The position numbers and the translations under genes were made by a program. From an uncultured Catenibacterium sp. (lineage in GTDB: Bacteria; Bacillota_I; Bacilli_A; Erysipelotrichales; Coprobacillaceae), in the NCBI GenBank assembly GCA_900764725.1, contig CAAFPB010000410.1, positions 1 through 20,335 of the forward strand: a DNA stretch of 20,335 nt, given 5' to 3'. Under the pieces are notes generated by a model. The model was given only the letters and a program-made list of their open reading frames with translations, was not told where the DNA came from and made no database searches. How positions within the stretch are numbered: the stretch's first letter is position 1; each line of letters starts with the position of its first letter. Below, one piece after another: positions 8,067 to 16,238 of the stretch.

Positions 8067-9169
8067 TGTTTACAAGTGACCAAATAAATGAGATTAAGAA
8101 CAAACTGCAACTTTTTGGAAAGAAGGATTCTTCTTTCCCTAAAGTTGACAAGTGTTATTCAGATGATTCTATAGCTATAGTTCAAGAAGGTACAAATAAG
8201 CAGATAAGTATAGGCAAGCTTCTTAATAGTATAAGTATTGAATATATTGACAACTGTTTGGATTCTTTAATAAATAATCTGCTGAAAGTAAAACTAGTTA
8301 CAGAGCTACCTCCAGAGGGAGACCCTACTATTATTTATTTAGTACCAAGTGAACAAACTGAGGAAGGTAATTTATATACAGAATATTTATGGATACCTTC
8401 GTTAAATAAGTATGAAGTTATAGGTTCTATAGGAGTACTGGTAGATGATAAACTTAATGGTACTAGTACAAATCCTATTCAGAATAAAGCAGTTTATACT
8501 GCTATTCAAGGACTTGATGGTAGAATAGAAGTTATAGATGAAGATGTTACTAGTTTGAAAATAGATAATGATTTTATTAAAAGAGATGTTAATACTCTTA
8601 TAGATAAAGTATTTCCTTTCAAAGTTACAGTCAGTATTGATAAAACATTGGCTCAGAAAGGAACTACTGCTACTGCTAATATTACAGTAAAAGCATATCA
8701 AGGTGATGATATTACACAAGTTGATACTATTCTAATTAATGGTACAGAGTACCATGGTAATATACCTTATACTACTCAAGTTACAGCTACAACTAATACA
8801 ACATACAATGTCAGAGTTGAAAAAGAAGATAAAATTGCTAGTAGTTCTGTTTCTATCAGATTTGTTGCTCTTTCTTATAGTGGTGTCGTTGCTTCTAATT
8901 TTGTAGTCAATGCTGCTAATGTTAAAGCACTTACATCTTCTTTGCAAGGTGGCAAAAATAGAACATTGACATTTAATCTTAATAATCAGAAGAGCTGTAT
9001 TGCTTATCCTAAGGAGTTTGGTGCAGCTAGTTCTATCAAAGATGGTAATAACTTCGATTATCTTGATTCTTATACAAGAACTGAAATAACTATAGATGGC
9101 GAAGCTTATTATGTATATCTTCTTAGTAATCCTACTACTATTACTAATTTCAAACAAATAATTAATTAA
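8066..9169 (+). CDS. Fibre-like host-recognition protein A
   Basis: The 367-residue product is a modular phage fibre or tail-appendage protein. Residues 75-118 carry a common fibre module (VTELPPEGDPTIIYLVP, then YTEYLWI and YEVIG). LNGTSTNPIQNKAVYTAI (about 131-148) is a linker motif often seen in fibres. A trimer-type helical stretch leads into a C-terminal region (about 182-367) made of an Ig-like beta-sandwich (VTVSIDKTLAQKGTT... ILINGTEYHG) and a terminal beta domain (FNLNNQKSCIAYP...). That whole C-terminal region is repeated in the next gene at nearly the same length. It begins inside the portal stop, so it is probably co-transcribed with portal. The likely role is receptor binding. 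Confidence 0.8.
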   Translation: MFTSDQINEIKNKLQLFGKKDSSFPKVDKCYSDDSIAIVQEGTNKQISIGKLLNSISIEYIDNCLDSLINNLLKVKLVTELPPEGDPTIIYLVPSEQTEEGNLYTEYLWIPSLNKYEVIGSIGVLVDDKLNGTSTNPIQNKAVYTAIQGLDGRIEVIDEDVTSLKIDNDFIKRDVNTLIDKVFPFKVTVSIDKTLAQKGTTATANITVKAYQGDDITQVDTILINGTEYHGNIPYTTQVTATTNTTYNVRVEKEDKIASSSVSIRFVALSYSGVVASNFVVNAANVKALTSSLQGGKNRTLTFNLNNQKSCIAYPKEFGAASSIKDGNNFDYLDSYTRTEITIDGEAYYVYLLSNPTTITNFKQIIN

Positions 9170-9190
9170 CAACTAAATAATTATAACATT

Positions 9191-11044
9191 ATGGCTATAA
9201 AAATTGGTGCAAACTTTGCCTATAATGGCAAATTACCTAACTTCGAGAGAGATAGTTTTGAGACTAAGGCTGCTATGAAAGCCTTTAATGAAAATAACAT
9301 TGATGAAGGTCACCTTTCTTATTGTAAGGAGGACGGTAATATTTATCAATATAAATCCGCTAATGCTGCTGATGCTACTACTGGCAAGTGGAGATTGTTT
9401 AAGACTGAAGCTGATGCCACACTTAATGGTACTTCTACTAATGCTATTCAGAATAAGGCTGTATTTGAGGCATTGAAAGCAAAAGCTGACGTTGCTGGTC
9501 TTGGTGCTTATCAGCCTAAGTACAAGGCTGATTATGTTGCTAAAGCAGATTTTAACTATTCAGAATTGCCTAATAATGTTAATGTCATTGATTTGAATGG
9601 TTATACGATGACAATTAATGTTGACCCTGCTCAAATACACATTTATAATGGTAATGTTCTTGTTAATGGTGCAAATGTAACTTTTGATGGCCCCTCCCTA
9701 TATAATGTTTCTATAACAACTGATGAAACAACATCATATACAATTATAGATACGAGTTTTTATAATTGTGATGTTTCTAAAGCAACAGTTAATTCTGAGG
9801 GTGCAGAATTTTATCATTGTGTAGTTTGGGGCAGTAATATAACTGCTATGCCTTTTGCAATAAGTTCAAGATTTTATTCTTGTACATTTCCTAAAGAGGA
9901 TAAGACCACTAGCTATTGTTACAGCGTTGTTATAGATGACATTTTATATGCTAATCCAGGTATTAAAAACGGTAAACTTGTAGAACTAAAGTTTGAATCA
10001 AACATAGCCAATCCTACTATTCCTGGTAATGCTCCTTCTTGTGAAGCAGTTAAAGATGCTCTTCAACTTAAAGCAGATAAAACTCAGTTAAATGACCTTG
10101 CTACTAAGGATTCTCTTAATAATGAAGTTAATCAACTTGTTGAAGAAATAAACCTTAAACTTGATGATACCGTTGCTGCTAGTACTTATCTAAGACAAGA
10201 TGATGCTAATGCTACTTATGCCAAGAAGAGTGATATAAGTAACATATACAAGTTCAAGGGAACTAAGACTAATTATTCTGAACTTCCTACTACAGGTGTT
10301 ATTACAGGTGATGTTTGGAACATAACTAATGCTGATGCTGAGCATGATATTAAGGCAGGAGATAATGTGGCTTGGAATGGTACTGCTTGGGATAATCTTA
10401 GTGGTACTGTAGATTTATCTAATTATGCCACTACAACTACAACTGATGCAATAAGTGCTGATGTGAAGAAGTTGATGGATAAGGCATTCCCATTCACTGT
10501 TAAAGTTAGTCTTGATAAGACACTGGCTAAGAAAGGAACATCTCAGGCTGTCAAAGTTACAATTACTCCAAAGATAGGAGATGATAATACAAATGTTGAT
10601 GAGATTATGATTAATGGTGCTGAATATCATGGTGCAACACCATATGTTTATTCAGACACAGCAACAGCGACTACAACATATAATGTTAGAGTTAGAAAAG
10701 ATGATAGAACCGCACAAGGTTCTGCTACTATTACTTTTGTTAATCCATCTTATGATGGTGCAGTTGCAGCAAACTTTACTGTTACAGAGGCTAGCATAAA
10801 GGCTCTCACAGAGACATTAAGAAGTGGAAAAGGTGGAACAAGAACATTCAACCTTAATAATCAAAAGGCATGTATTGCATATCCTAAAGCTTTCGGTACT
10901 GCTACAGCCATTAAGGATGCTAATGGATTTGACTATCTTACATCTTACACTAGAAGTGAACTTAATGTAAATGGAGAACTGTATTATGTATATCTTCTGA
11001 CAAATGCTACAACTATTGCTGATATGAAACAAACAATATCTTAA
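9191..11044 (+). CDS. Fibre-like host-recognition protein B with beta-helix segment
   Basis: The 617-residue product has four visible parts. Residues 1-76 form an N-terminal module (MAIKIGANFAY...PNFERDSFETKAAMKAF...) nearly repeated at the N-terminus of the next gene, probably the virion-attachment part. Residues about 77-105 hold the LNGTSTNAIQNKAVF linker. About 135-270 is rich in short Asn/Asp-turn strands (NVLVNGANVTFDGPSLYNV, FYNCDVSKATVNSEGAEFY) suggesting a parallel beta-helix. A second common fibre module (YKFKGTKTNYSELP...GDVWNI...AWNGTAW, about 353-405) precedes a C-terminal Ig-like plus beta domain (about 431-617) paralogous to that of the previous protein. It is therefore a mosaic of its two neighbours. 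Confidence 0.82.
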   Translation: MAIKIGANFAYNGKLPNFERDSFETKAAMKAFNENNIDEGHLSYCKEDGNIYQYKSANAADATTGKWRLFKTEADATLNGTSTNAIQNKAVFEALKAKADVAGLGAYQPKYKADYVAKADFNYSELPNNVNVIDLNGYTMTINVDPAQIHIYNGNVLVNGANVTFDGPSLYNVSITTDETTSYTIIDTSFYNCDVSKATVNSEGAEFYHCVVWGSNITAMPFAISSRFYSCTFPKEDKTTSYCYSVVIDDILYANPGIKNGKLVELKFESNIANPTIPGNAPSCEAVKDALQLKADKTQLNDLATKDSLNNEVNQLVEEINLKLDDTVAASTYLRQDDANATYAKKSDISNIYKFKGTKTNYSELPTTGVITGDVWNITNADAEHDIKAGDNVAWNGTAWDNLSGTVDLSNYATTTTTDAISADVKKLMDKAFPFTVKVSLDKTLAKKGTSQAVKVTITPKIGDDNTNVDEIMINGAEYHGATPYVYSDTATATTTYNVRVRKDDRTAQGSATITFVNPSYDGAVAANFTVTEASIKALTETLRSGKGGTRTFNLNNQKACIAYPKAFGTATAIKDANGFDYLTSYTRSELNVNGELYYVYLLTNATTIADMKQTIS

Positions 11045-11056
11045 CTTATATAAGCT

Positions 11057-12046
11057 ATGGCTATAACAATAGGTTCAAATTTTACCTTTCAAGGAGAACA
11101 GCCAAACTTTGAAAGAGATAGGTTTGCTACAAAAGCTGCTATGAAGGCTTTTCCAGAGACAAGTATTGATGATGGACATTTATCTTATTGTGTAGAGGAT
11201 GGAAACACATATCAGTTCAAGTCTTCTAATAGTGTTGATACTGCTACTGGTAAATGGAGAGTATTCAAGGCTGATGTTGATTTATCTGCTTATGCCACTA
11301 AAGATAGTGTTGCTACAGATTTAGCTAAGAAAGTTGATATTGCAGCTCCAAAATATATTTATTTTAGCAACAAAGCTGTAAATATTAAAATACTTTCTAT
11401 AAAGATACCTAATATACAATATAATACTGTATATCTAAAGTGTGCTATAGCAAGTAGATATTTTAATACTGATATTATTATTGATGTTAATACTGACAAT
11501 ACACCATATAGATTTGATATAATAAAGTCAGCTACTAATACTGCTGCTTGGGATATTAAAGGAAATTTGTATTATTTTTTTGACGAGGTTAATGATAATC
11601 TTGAGCTTTATTATAATTTGGTTGGTAATGACTCTATAGCAGTTAAGGTGATAAGTACAGGGGGTACTACAAACTTTACATATAATACTGATATTGAAAA
11701 AGTAGATACTATTCCTGAAAAAGCTATATTAGTCGAAGATAGGAATTATGGTAATGGGAACTTATTTTTTGCAACTCCTAGAGGTTCTCGTGGTGTTGCT
11801 AAACTTAGAGCTATTGTTGTTGGTGACCTTCCTGATTTAAGTAGCAAATATGGTACTAAAGCTGAGATTACTACTATCAATAGTAGCATTACTGATATAA
11901 GAACTTCTCTTGAATCTACTCAGACTGATTTTGTTGCATTAAGAAACAAAGTCAATGCAATGCCTAAGACTGTGTTTATTACACAGGCTGCCTATGATGC
12001 TTTGACAACTAAAGATGCTAACACAATATACTATATCAATGGATAA
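11057..12046 (+). CDS. Fibre-like protein C, adaptor for the LRR protein
   Basis: The 329-residue product shares its first 77 residues with the previous protein (MAITIGSNFTFQGEQPNFER..., GKWRVFKADVD), followed by an unrelated strand-rich middle (about 95-230), a short fibre motif (LFFATPRGSRGVAKLRAIV, about 236-254), a coiled-coil-like helix (ITTINSSITDIRTSLESTQ) and an end segment (VFITQAAYDALTTKDANTI) of a type often found at the ends of Bacteroides phage tail proteins. Its stop overlaps the next ATG by 8 nt (12039-12046), so the two are probably translated together, and the LRR protein may assemble on this one. This pairing is inferred from the overlap. Confidence 0.78.
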   Translation: MAITIGSNFTFQGEQPNFERDRFATKAAMKAFPETSIDDGHLSYCVEDGNTYQFKSSNSVDTATGKWRVFKADVDLSAYATKDSVATDLAKKVDIAAPKYIYFSNKAVNIKILSIKIPNIQYNTVYLKCAIASRYFNTDIIIDVNTDNTPYRFDIIKSATNTAAWDIKGNLYYFFDEVNDNLELYYNLVGNDSIAVKVISTGGTTNFTYNTDIEKVDTIPEKAILVEDRNYGNGNLFFATPRGSRGVAKLRAIVVGDLPDLSSKYGTKAEITTINSSITDIRTSLESTQTDFVALRNKVNAMPKTVFITQAAYDALTTKDANTIYYING

Positions 12047-14240
12047 TGTGAATAAAATACATATTGGTGATAATTCTGTTAACAAGCTTCTCTTTGCTTC
12101 CCCAACTACGGGGAAGCATGGAGATGCTTTATGGAGTTATTATAAGTATGCCAATGATGCTGGAGGATATTATGTTCATGGTCTTTGGCTTGCTCCTTGT
12201 AGTACATACATGTATTGGTGGCCTTGGGATTTAGGTGTTCCTAGTGGTGCTCTTAAAGATGTTAATAATGGGGCACATTATTGGGGTTATGTTCAAGATG
12301 GTTACAATAAGAACATAACTAAAGGAATGAATACTAATTTTCCTAGTAATGGTTGGCCTGATGGTTCTTGGAGAATTGCTGTAGCTTTCTTTAGTAATAC
12401 AGAACAAGCTATTGATTTAGGAGATAATCCTGTTACTATTACATTCTTGGATGATAGGTTTGATAATTGTACTTTTACTGCAAGTAGTGAGAGTGAATAT
12501 ACTGTTAGTAGTGATAAAAGGACTATTACTATCAATAAAGTAGGTAACAATCATATAGCTTGTTATATAGAGCCACCTGCTGCTCAAAAAACTCTTGAGG
12601 GTATAAGAAAGCTTCTTACCAATGTATATGCTAATGTACATGGTCTTACTATTCACACAGCAGAAGTTGACAAGCCTGTTGACCCTTCTACTGTAAGATG
12701 TTGGACTGTATATCATGGAAATGATGTTCTTTACCATGAGAATAAGACTAAGGAGAATGCTTGGGAAGCTTATAATCTTATTACTACTGAAACTATTGGC
12801 AAAGAAGGCAAACTGATTGCTAAATCATTTGTAGGTCTTGATGGAACTAAGAAACTTCCTACTCTTGATGTATATAAAGATAGTGATTTCTATAGTAAAG
12901 CTGCTGATGGAAAAGTTACATTTCAAAGATTTAATGGTATTCTTAACAATAAAGAAGTTGCTGCTAAAGTAAAGGAATGGTTTGCTGCTCATACTATCAG
13001 TCAAACATTTACTAATATCTCTAATAGAACCAAAGGTTTATTCTATGCTTCAGATATTGATGGCACAGTTACTCTTAATATTGATGAAGCAAATATAAGT
13101 GGAGTCGCTGAATTTGCTGATAGTAATATTGAGAAAGTTATTATAAATACAGGTACTGTTACTTCTCTACATGAGCTATTTTGTAGAGCTGGTAATCTTA
13201 GAGAAGTTGAATTTGAGATTGCAGCAAGGTCACAAGACCTTAGTGGTGCTTTTGAGTTCTGTGGTAATCTTCTTAAACTTCCTAAGATAAATTGGAGTGA
13301 TGGTAATTGGAGTTTTAATAGTACTGATGCAAGTGGAAATGTCACTGTTGTTACATTCAAAGCACCATGTTCAAATGCTGGTTTTGCTTTTGAGTATTGT
13401 TATAGACTTCCAGAGCTTCCTCAGTATGGTGCTACAAGAGATGCCAAAACAAATGTATTGACCTTTACTGACTATGCTCCTCAAGTATTCAATCAATGTA
13501 AAGCTCTTACTAAGATTGGCCCAATACTTGATTTCAGATATGTAAAGCCTGCTAGTGCTTATCTTATCTTTGGAGGATGTACTGCTCTTACTGATTTGAG
13601 ATTAAAGAATCTTAATCACGGTTCTTGGAGGTTCGATGAAAAGGCAATCAATGGTGTAGTTCAAGGTAATCTTTCCGCTTTGGATGCAGATAGTATTAAC
13701 TACCTTATTGATAATCTTTCTGACTTAACTATTACAAGTAGTGATGATGAACATGCCATTAGTGAAGTTAGAACTGCTGAATTGCATTATCCTTATGGTT
13801 GGGAATATCCTATAGATTTTACAAAGGATTTGACTAAGGGGCAATCTGGAGATTCTGCTACTGCTACAAAGATTACTCTTACCACATTAATCAATAAGAC
13901 AGCTACTTCTTCTAATTTCTATACTACTACAAAGAGTGTAGAAGAATTGAAAATAAAAGTTGAAGGTATTACTGAAAACATTGTTGTTGGTATTGGTAGT
14001 GGTACATATGCAACTATTGCTACAAAGATAACACAGAATGGTACTTACACATTGAATAATCTTACTCCTACTTGGGCAATTAAGTTGTATAGTCTTGTTG
14101 CTGATAGTGGCACTGTTGTAACTCCAGTGACAATTACTGTATTAAGTAAAGATATTATAACTGATGCACAAGTAACTGCTGCTAAAGCTAAAGGCTGGAC
14201 TTTGTTTATGGGTGATATTGAGAAAACAGTTGGTAATTAA
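12039..14240 (+). CDS. Large leucine-rich-repeat receptor-binding-type protein
   Basis: The 733-residue product is likely an appendage or receptor-binding protein. It starts with KIHIGDNSVNKLLFASP, an N-terminal pattern familiar from Bacteroides phage tail proteins, then an aromatic-rich beta domain (about 30-190; YYVHGLWLAPCSTYMYWW). Residues about 335-565 hold BspA-like leucine-rich repeats with the recurring xxFxxCxxLxxLP/Ixx core: AFEFCGNLLKLPKINW, FAFEYCYRLPELPQY, VFNQCKALTKIGPILDF, IFGGCTALTDLRL. A C-terminal beta domain (about 600-710) and ITDAQVTAAKAKGWTLFMG close the protein. The start at 12039 fits the 8-nt overlap with the previous gene better than the in-frame ATG at 12015. Confidence 0.82.
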   Translation: MDNVNKIHIGDNSVNKLLFASPTTGKHGDALWSYYKYANDAGGYYVHGLWLAPCSTYMYWWPWDLGVPSGALKDVNNGAHYWGYVQDGYNKNITKGMNTNFPSNGWPDGSWRIAVAFFSNTEQAIDLGDNPVTITFLDDRFDNCTFTASSESEYTVSSDKRTITINKVGNNHIACYIEPPAAQKTLEGIRKLLTNVYANVHGLTIHTAEVDKPVDPSTVRCWTVYHGNDVLYHENKTKENAWEAYNLITTETIGKEGKLIAKSFVGLDGTKKLPTLDVYKDSDFYSKAADGKVTFQRFNGILNNKEVAAKVKEWFAAHTISQTFTNISNRTKGLFYASDIDGTVTLNIDEANISGVAEFADSNIEKVIINTGTVTSLHELFCRAGNLREVEFEIAARSQDLSGAFEFCGNLLKLPKINWSDGNWSFNSTDASGNVTVVTFKAPCSNAGFAFEYCYRLPELPQYGATRDAKTNVLTFTDYAPQVFNQCKALTKIGPILDFRYVKPASAYLIFGGCTALTDLRLKNLNHGSWRFDEKAINGVVQGNLSALDADSINYLIDNLSDLTITSSDDEHAISEVRTAELHYPYGWEYPIDFTKDLTKGQSGDSATATKITLTTLINKTATSSNFYTTTKSVEELKIKVEGITENIVVGIGSGTYATIATKITQNGTYTLNNLTPTWAIKLYSLVADSGTVVTPVTITVLSKDIITDAQVTAAKAKGWTLFMGDIEKTVGN

Positions 14241-14255
14241 ATAATAGATTAAACT

Positions 14256-14561
14256 ATGAAAAAGATTAGAGCTTTCTTTAATAGACTTATGAAAAGAAGT
14301 GACCTACTTATTCATTTTAATATAGGTGCTGCTATTTCATTTGCAGTTACTAATATTTTCGCAATGACTGCTGGTGGAGCTATATTGATGTTTGTTATTA
14401 TGTCTGCCGTAGGTGCTGTTGTTGCATTCATTAGTGGAGTAGTTAAAGAGAATATTGATGAAGTTGTTGATTGGGATGATGTTATTGCTACAACTTTAGG
14501 TGGGCTTGTGCCTGCAATAGTTAATACTATTGGTTATCTTTGTTATGTTCTTCTTATATGA
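14256..14561 (+). CDS. Holin-like small membrane protein
   Basis: The 101-residue product has a basic, charged N-terminus (MKKIRAFFNRLMKRSD) and three hydrophobic segments (about 18-37, 38-62 and 80-101), separated by an acidic loop ending VDWDDVIATTLGG. This size, three-segment layout and charged N-terminus fit a phage holin, and the DWDDVIATTLGG segment resembles one I recall from small Bacteroides phage membrane proteins. It is coupled to the next gene by an ATGA overlap (14558-14561). It is the first gene of the apparent lysis block, so export or release of the following enzyme is a reasonable inference. Confidence 0.65.
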   Translation: MKKIRAFFNRLMKRSDLLIHFNIGAAISFAVTNIFAMTAGGAILMFVIMSAVGAVVAFISGVVKENIDEVVDWDDVIATTLGGLVPAIVNTIGYLCYVLLI

Positions 14562-15136
14562 GTAAGTTAAAAATTGCAACACATGATAGTGCCACAGGAG
14601 AAGCCTCTCACGGCTTGATTTCTTTGTTGGTATTACCTTTTGCTAAGACACAAAGTAAGACTATAAAACAGCAGTATGATGCTGGTTGCAGGTCTTTTGA
14701 TATTAGAGTGAGATGGGATAAAAGAAGACATCTATATGTCTGTGCTCATGGATTATGGAAATCAAAAAGAAGTGCTGCATCAATACTTAATCAAATAAAT
14801 GAATTTAAGGATAGGTGTGAAGTATGTATAACATATGAAGGAGTATGTAAGGATGTAGAAAAATTCAGTGCCAAAGTAACTTCTTGGAGATTGCATTTTG
14901 ATAATATTATATATGGTAGTATATGTACAAAATATGCTACTAAAGTAAGTACTAAAGTAGATTATATCAAGATACAATATGCAGATAAAGAATATAGTGG
15001 AGGTATTCAAGGTTTTGTTCCTCTTGATGGTAGAAGCTGGCATACCTATCTTCCTATCCCCTGGCTGTGGGACAGACTCTACAAGAGGCCACATAAGTTC
15101 AATGATGAGGAATTTACATTTGTAGATTTCTTATAA
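14558..15136 (+). CDS. PI-PLC-like phosphodiesterase
   Basis: The 192-residue product has the N-terminal half of the phosphatidylinositol-specific phospholipase C fold. ATHDSATGE holds H9 and D10 (the equivalents of B. cereus His32 and Asp33), FDIRVRW holds D48 and R50 (Asp67 and Arg69), and HLYVCAHGLW holds H64 (His82). The spacing matches well, so the catalytic pair is complete. The protein is about 100 residues shorter than B. cereus PI-PLC and its C-terminal half is not clearly alignable. It has no signal peptide, so it would need the holin-like neighbour to reach the envelope. Start chosen at 14558 (ATGA overlap) rather than 14540. Substrate unknown; host inositol phospholipids or sphingolipids are candidates. 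Confidence 0.8.
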   Translation: MSKLKIATHDSATGEASHGLISLLVLPFAKTQSKTIKQQYDAGCRSFDIRVRWDKRRHLYVCAHGLWKSKRSAASILNQINEFKDRCEVCITYEGVCKDVEKFSAKVTSWRLHFDNIIYGSICTKYATKVSTKVDYIKIQYADKEYSGGIQGFVPLDGRSWHTYLPIPWLWDRLYKRPHKFNDEEFTFVDFL

Positions 15137-15164
15137 GCACATCATAATTAAACAACTTATGCTA

Positions 15165-15195
15165 TTGCATGAGTGATTTATTTTATATATCTTTG
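15165..15195 (+). promoter_or_regulatory. Bacteroidales-type promoter before the spanin-like pair
   Basis: TTG at 15165-15167, exactly 20 nt, then TATCTTTG at 15188-15195 followed by CA. Same form and spacing as the promoter before the portal gene. The start would fall near 15202, right at the ATG (15204), so the transcript would be leaderless or nearly so. Confidence 0.72.
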
Positions 15196-15203
15196 CAAGG
15201 ATA

Positions 15204-15812
15204 ATGAAACTGAGTACACAGATATTAGGAATTATTGCTTTATTAGGTATTATATGTTCTATAGGATTAAGCAAGAAATGCATAAAACTTAATGAAGAAA
15301 TATCTATAACAGCTAATAATCAAAAGATACTTCTTGGTATGAGGGACTCTTTGAATACATCAAATAGAGTCTTAAAGCTTACAATAAACCAGCTTAATTA
15401 TTTCAATGATTCTATTCTTAATGAAATGAATAAGGTCAGGAAGGAATTGAATATAAAGGATAATAAGCTGAAATCACTAAGTTATATAAATTCTGTAATA
15501 GAAAAGAGGGATACTATAATCTTTAATGATACTATATTTATAGAGAACATAAAAATAGATACTGTTATAGAAGATAAATGGTATTCTATGAAGCTTGATT
15601 TGGAATATCCAAACAGAATTATTACAGAGCCTTCATTCATTAGTGAGAAATATATAGTTGTAAGTAGAAAGAAAGAAACAATAAATCCTCCTAAGAAGTT
15701 CTTTATAAGTAGATGGTTTCAAAGGAAACATTGGGTAATGGAAGTTAATGTGGTGGAGAGGAACCCTTATATAAAAGAGAGTAATAACAGATTTATTGAG
15801 TTTTACAAATGA
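15204..15812 (+). CDS. Membrane-anchored coiled-coil protein, putative inner spanin-like
   Basis: The 202-residue product has one hydrophobic segment near the N-terminus (about 5-22, ILGIIALLGIICSIGLS) and a long coiled-coil stretch (about 27-105), then a periplasmic-type beta region with repeated DTI/DTV strands (RDTIIFNDTIFIENIKIDTV) and a C-terminal KKFFISRWFQRKHWV segment. This layout (N-in anchor, rod, C-terminal domain) fits an Rz-like inner-membrane spanin and resembles a family I recall from many Bacteroides phages. It overlaps the next gene as ATGA (15809-15812). Function is inferred from layout and position. Confidence 0.68.
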   Translation: MKLSTQILGIIALLGIICSIGLSKKCIKLNEEISITANNQKILLGMRDSLNTSNRVLKLTINQLNYFNDSILNEMNKVRKELNIKDNKLKSLSYINSVIEKRDTIIFNDTIFIENIKIDTVIEDKWYSMKLDLEYPNRIITEPSFISEKYIVVSRKKETINPPKKFFISRWFQRKHWVMEVNVVERNPYIKESNNRFIEFYK

Positions 15813-16171
15813 TTGACTTAGGGGTTATAATTACAGGAGTGATAGGATTAGTCACTTCCATAACTAGTGGCTGGCTGTCTTATTTATTCACTAGAAAGAA
15901 ATATAATAGTGAAGTAGATGAGAATGTCATACATAATATGAAGGAGTCTTTAGAATTCTACAAGCAGCTTTCTGATGACAATAAAGGCAGGCTTGATAGT
16001 CTGCTGAAAAGAAATGATGAATTGGAAAGTGAGATAAAGGAATTGAGAAAACAGGTATCTGAACTTATGTTATTGACCTGTAAAGACCTTACTTGTAGAC
16101 TAAGACAGACTAATATTGATTTATTGAAATCACAGAATTTATTAAAAGCACAGAATGAAAAGGGTACTTAA
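15809..16171 (+). CDS. Small membrane-anchored coiled-coil protein of the lysis block
   Basis: The 120-residue product has a single N-terminal membrane segment (about 4-27, LGVIITGVIGLVTSITSGWL), a charged coiled coil (about 38-85) and a C-terminal Cys pair (C91 and C96 in LTCKDLTCRL). Its pairing with the previous gene and the same layout are familiar from Bacteroides phage genomes, where the two are usually adjacent. It has no lipobox, so it is not an obvious outer-membrane spanin; a second inner-membrane component of lysis is the simplest guess. It ends 67 nt before the next gene, a gap with no visible promoter or terminator. Confidence 0.65.
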   Translation: MIDLGVIITGVIGLVTSITSGWLSYLFTRKKYNSEVDENVIHNMKESLEFYKQLSDDNKGRLDSLLKRNDELESEIKELRKQVSELMLLTCKDLTCRLRQTNIDLLKSQNLLKAQNEKGT

Positions 16172-16238
16172 CTTTAGAGTAGTAGAAGGAGACCTTAATC
16201 ACTTGATAATTATTGTTTAATATATAAAACTTAAAATT

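Noticed and set aside
12302..13360. Minus-strand frames of 82-106 codons opposite the LRR gene
   Set aside because: They are shadows of the coding strand with Ser/Leu-rich composition; no promoter faces them and no gene elsewhere in the window is on the minus strand.
8066..14240. Diversity-generating retroelement target in the fibre or LRR genes
   Set aside because: No reverse transcriptase, template repeat or C-type lectin variable region could be seen in the window; the repeats between the fibre genes are protein-level modules.
15137..15164. Terminator between the PLC-like gene and the following promoter
   Set aside because: Only short, weak pairings (4-5 bp) are present and there is no T-tract.
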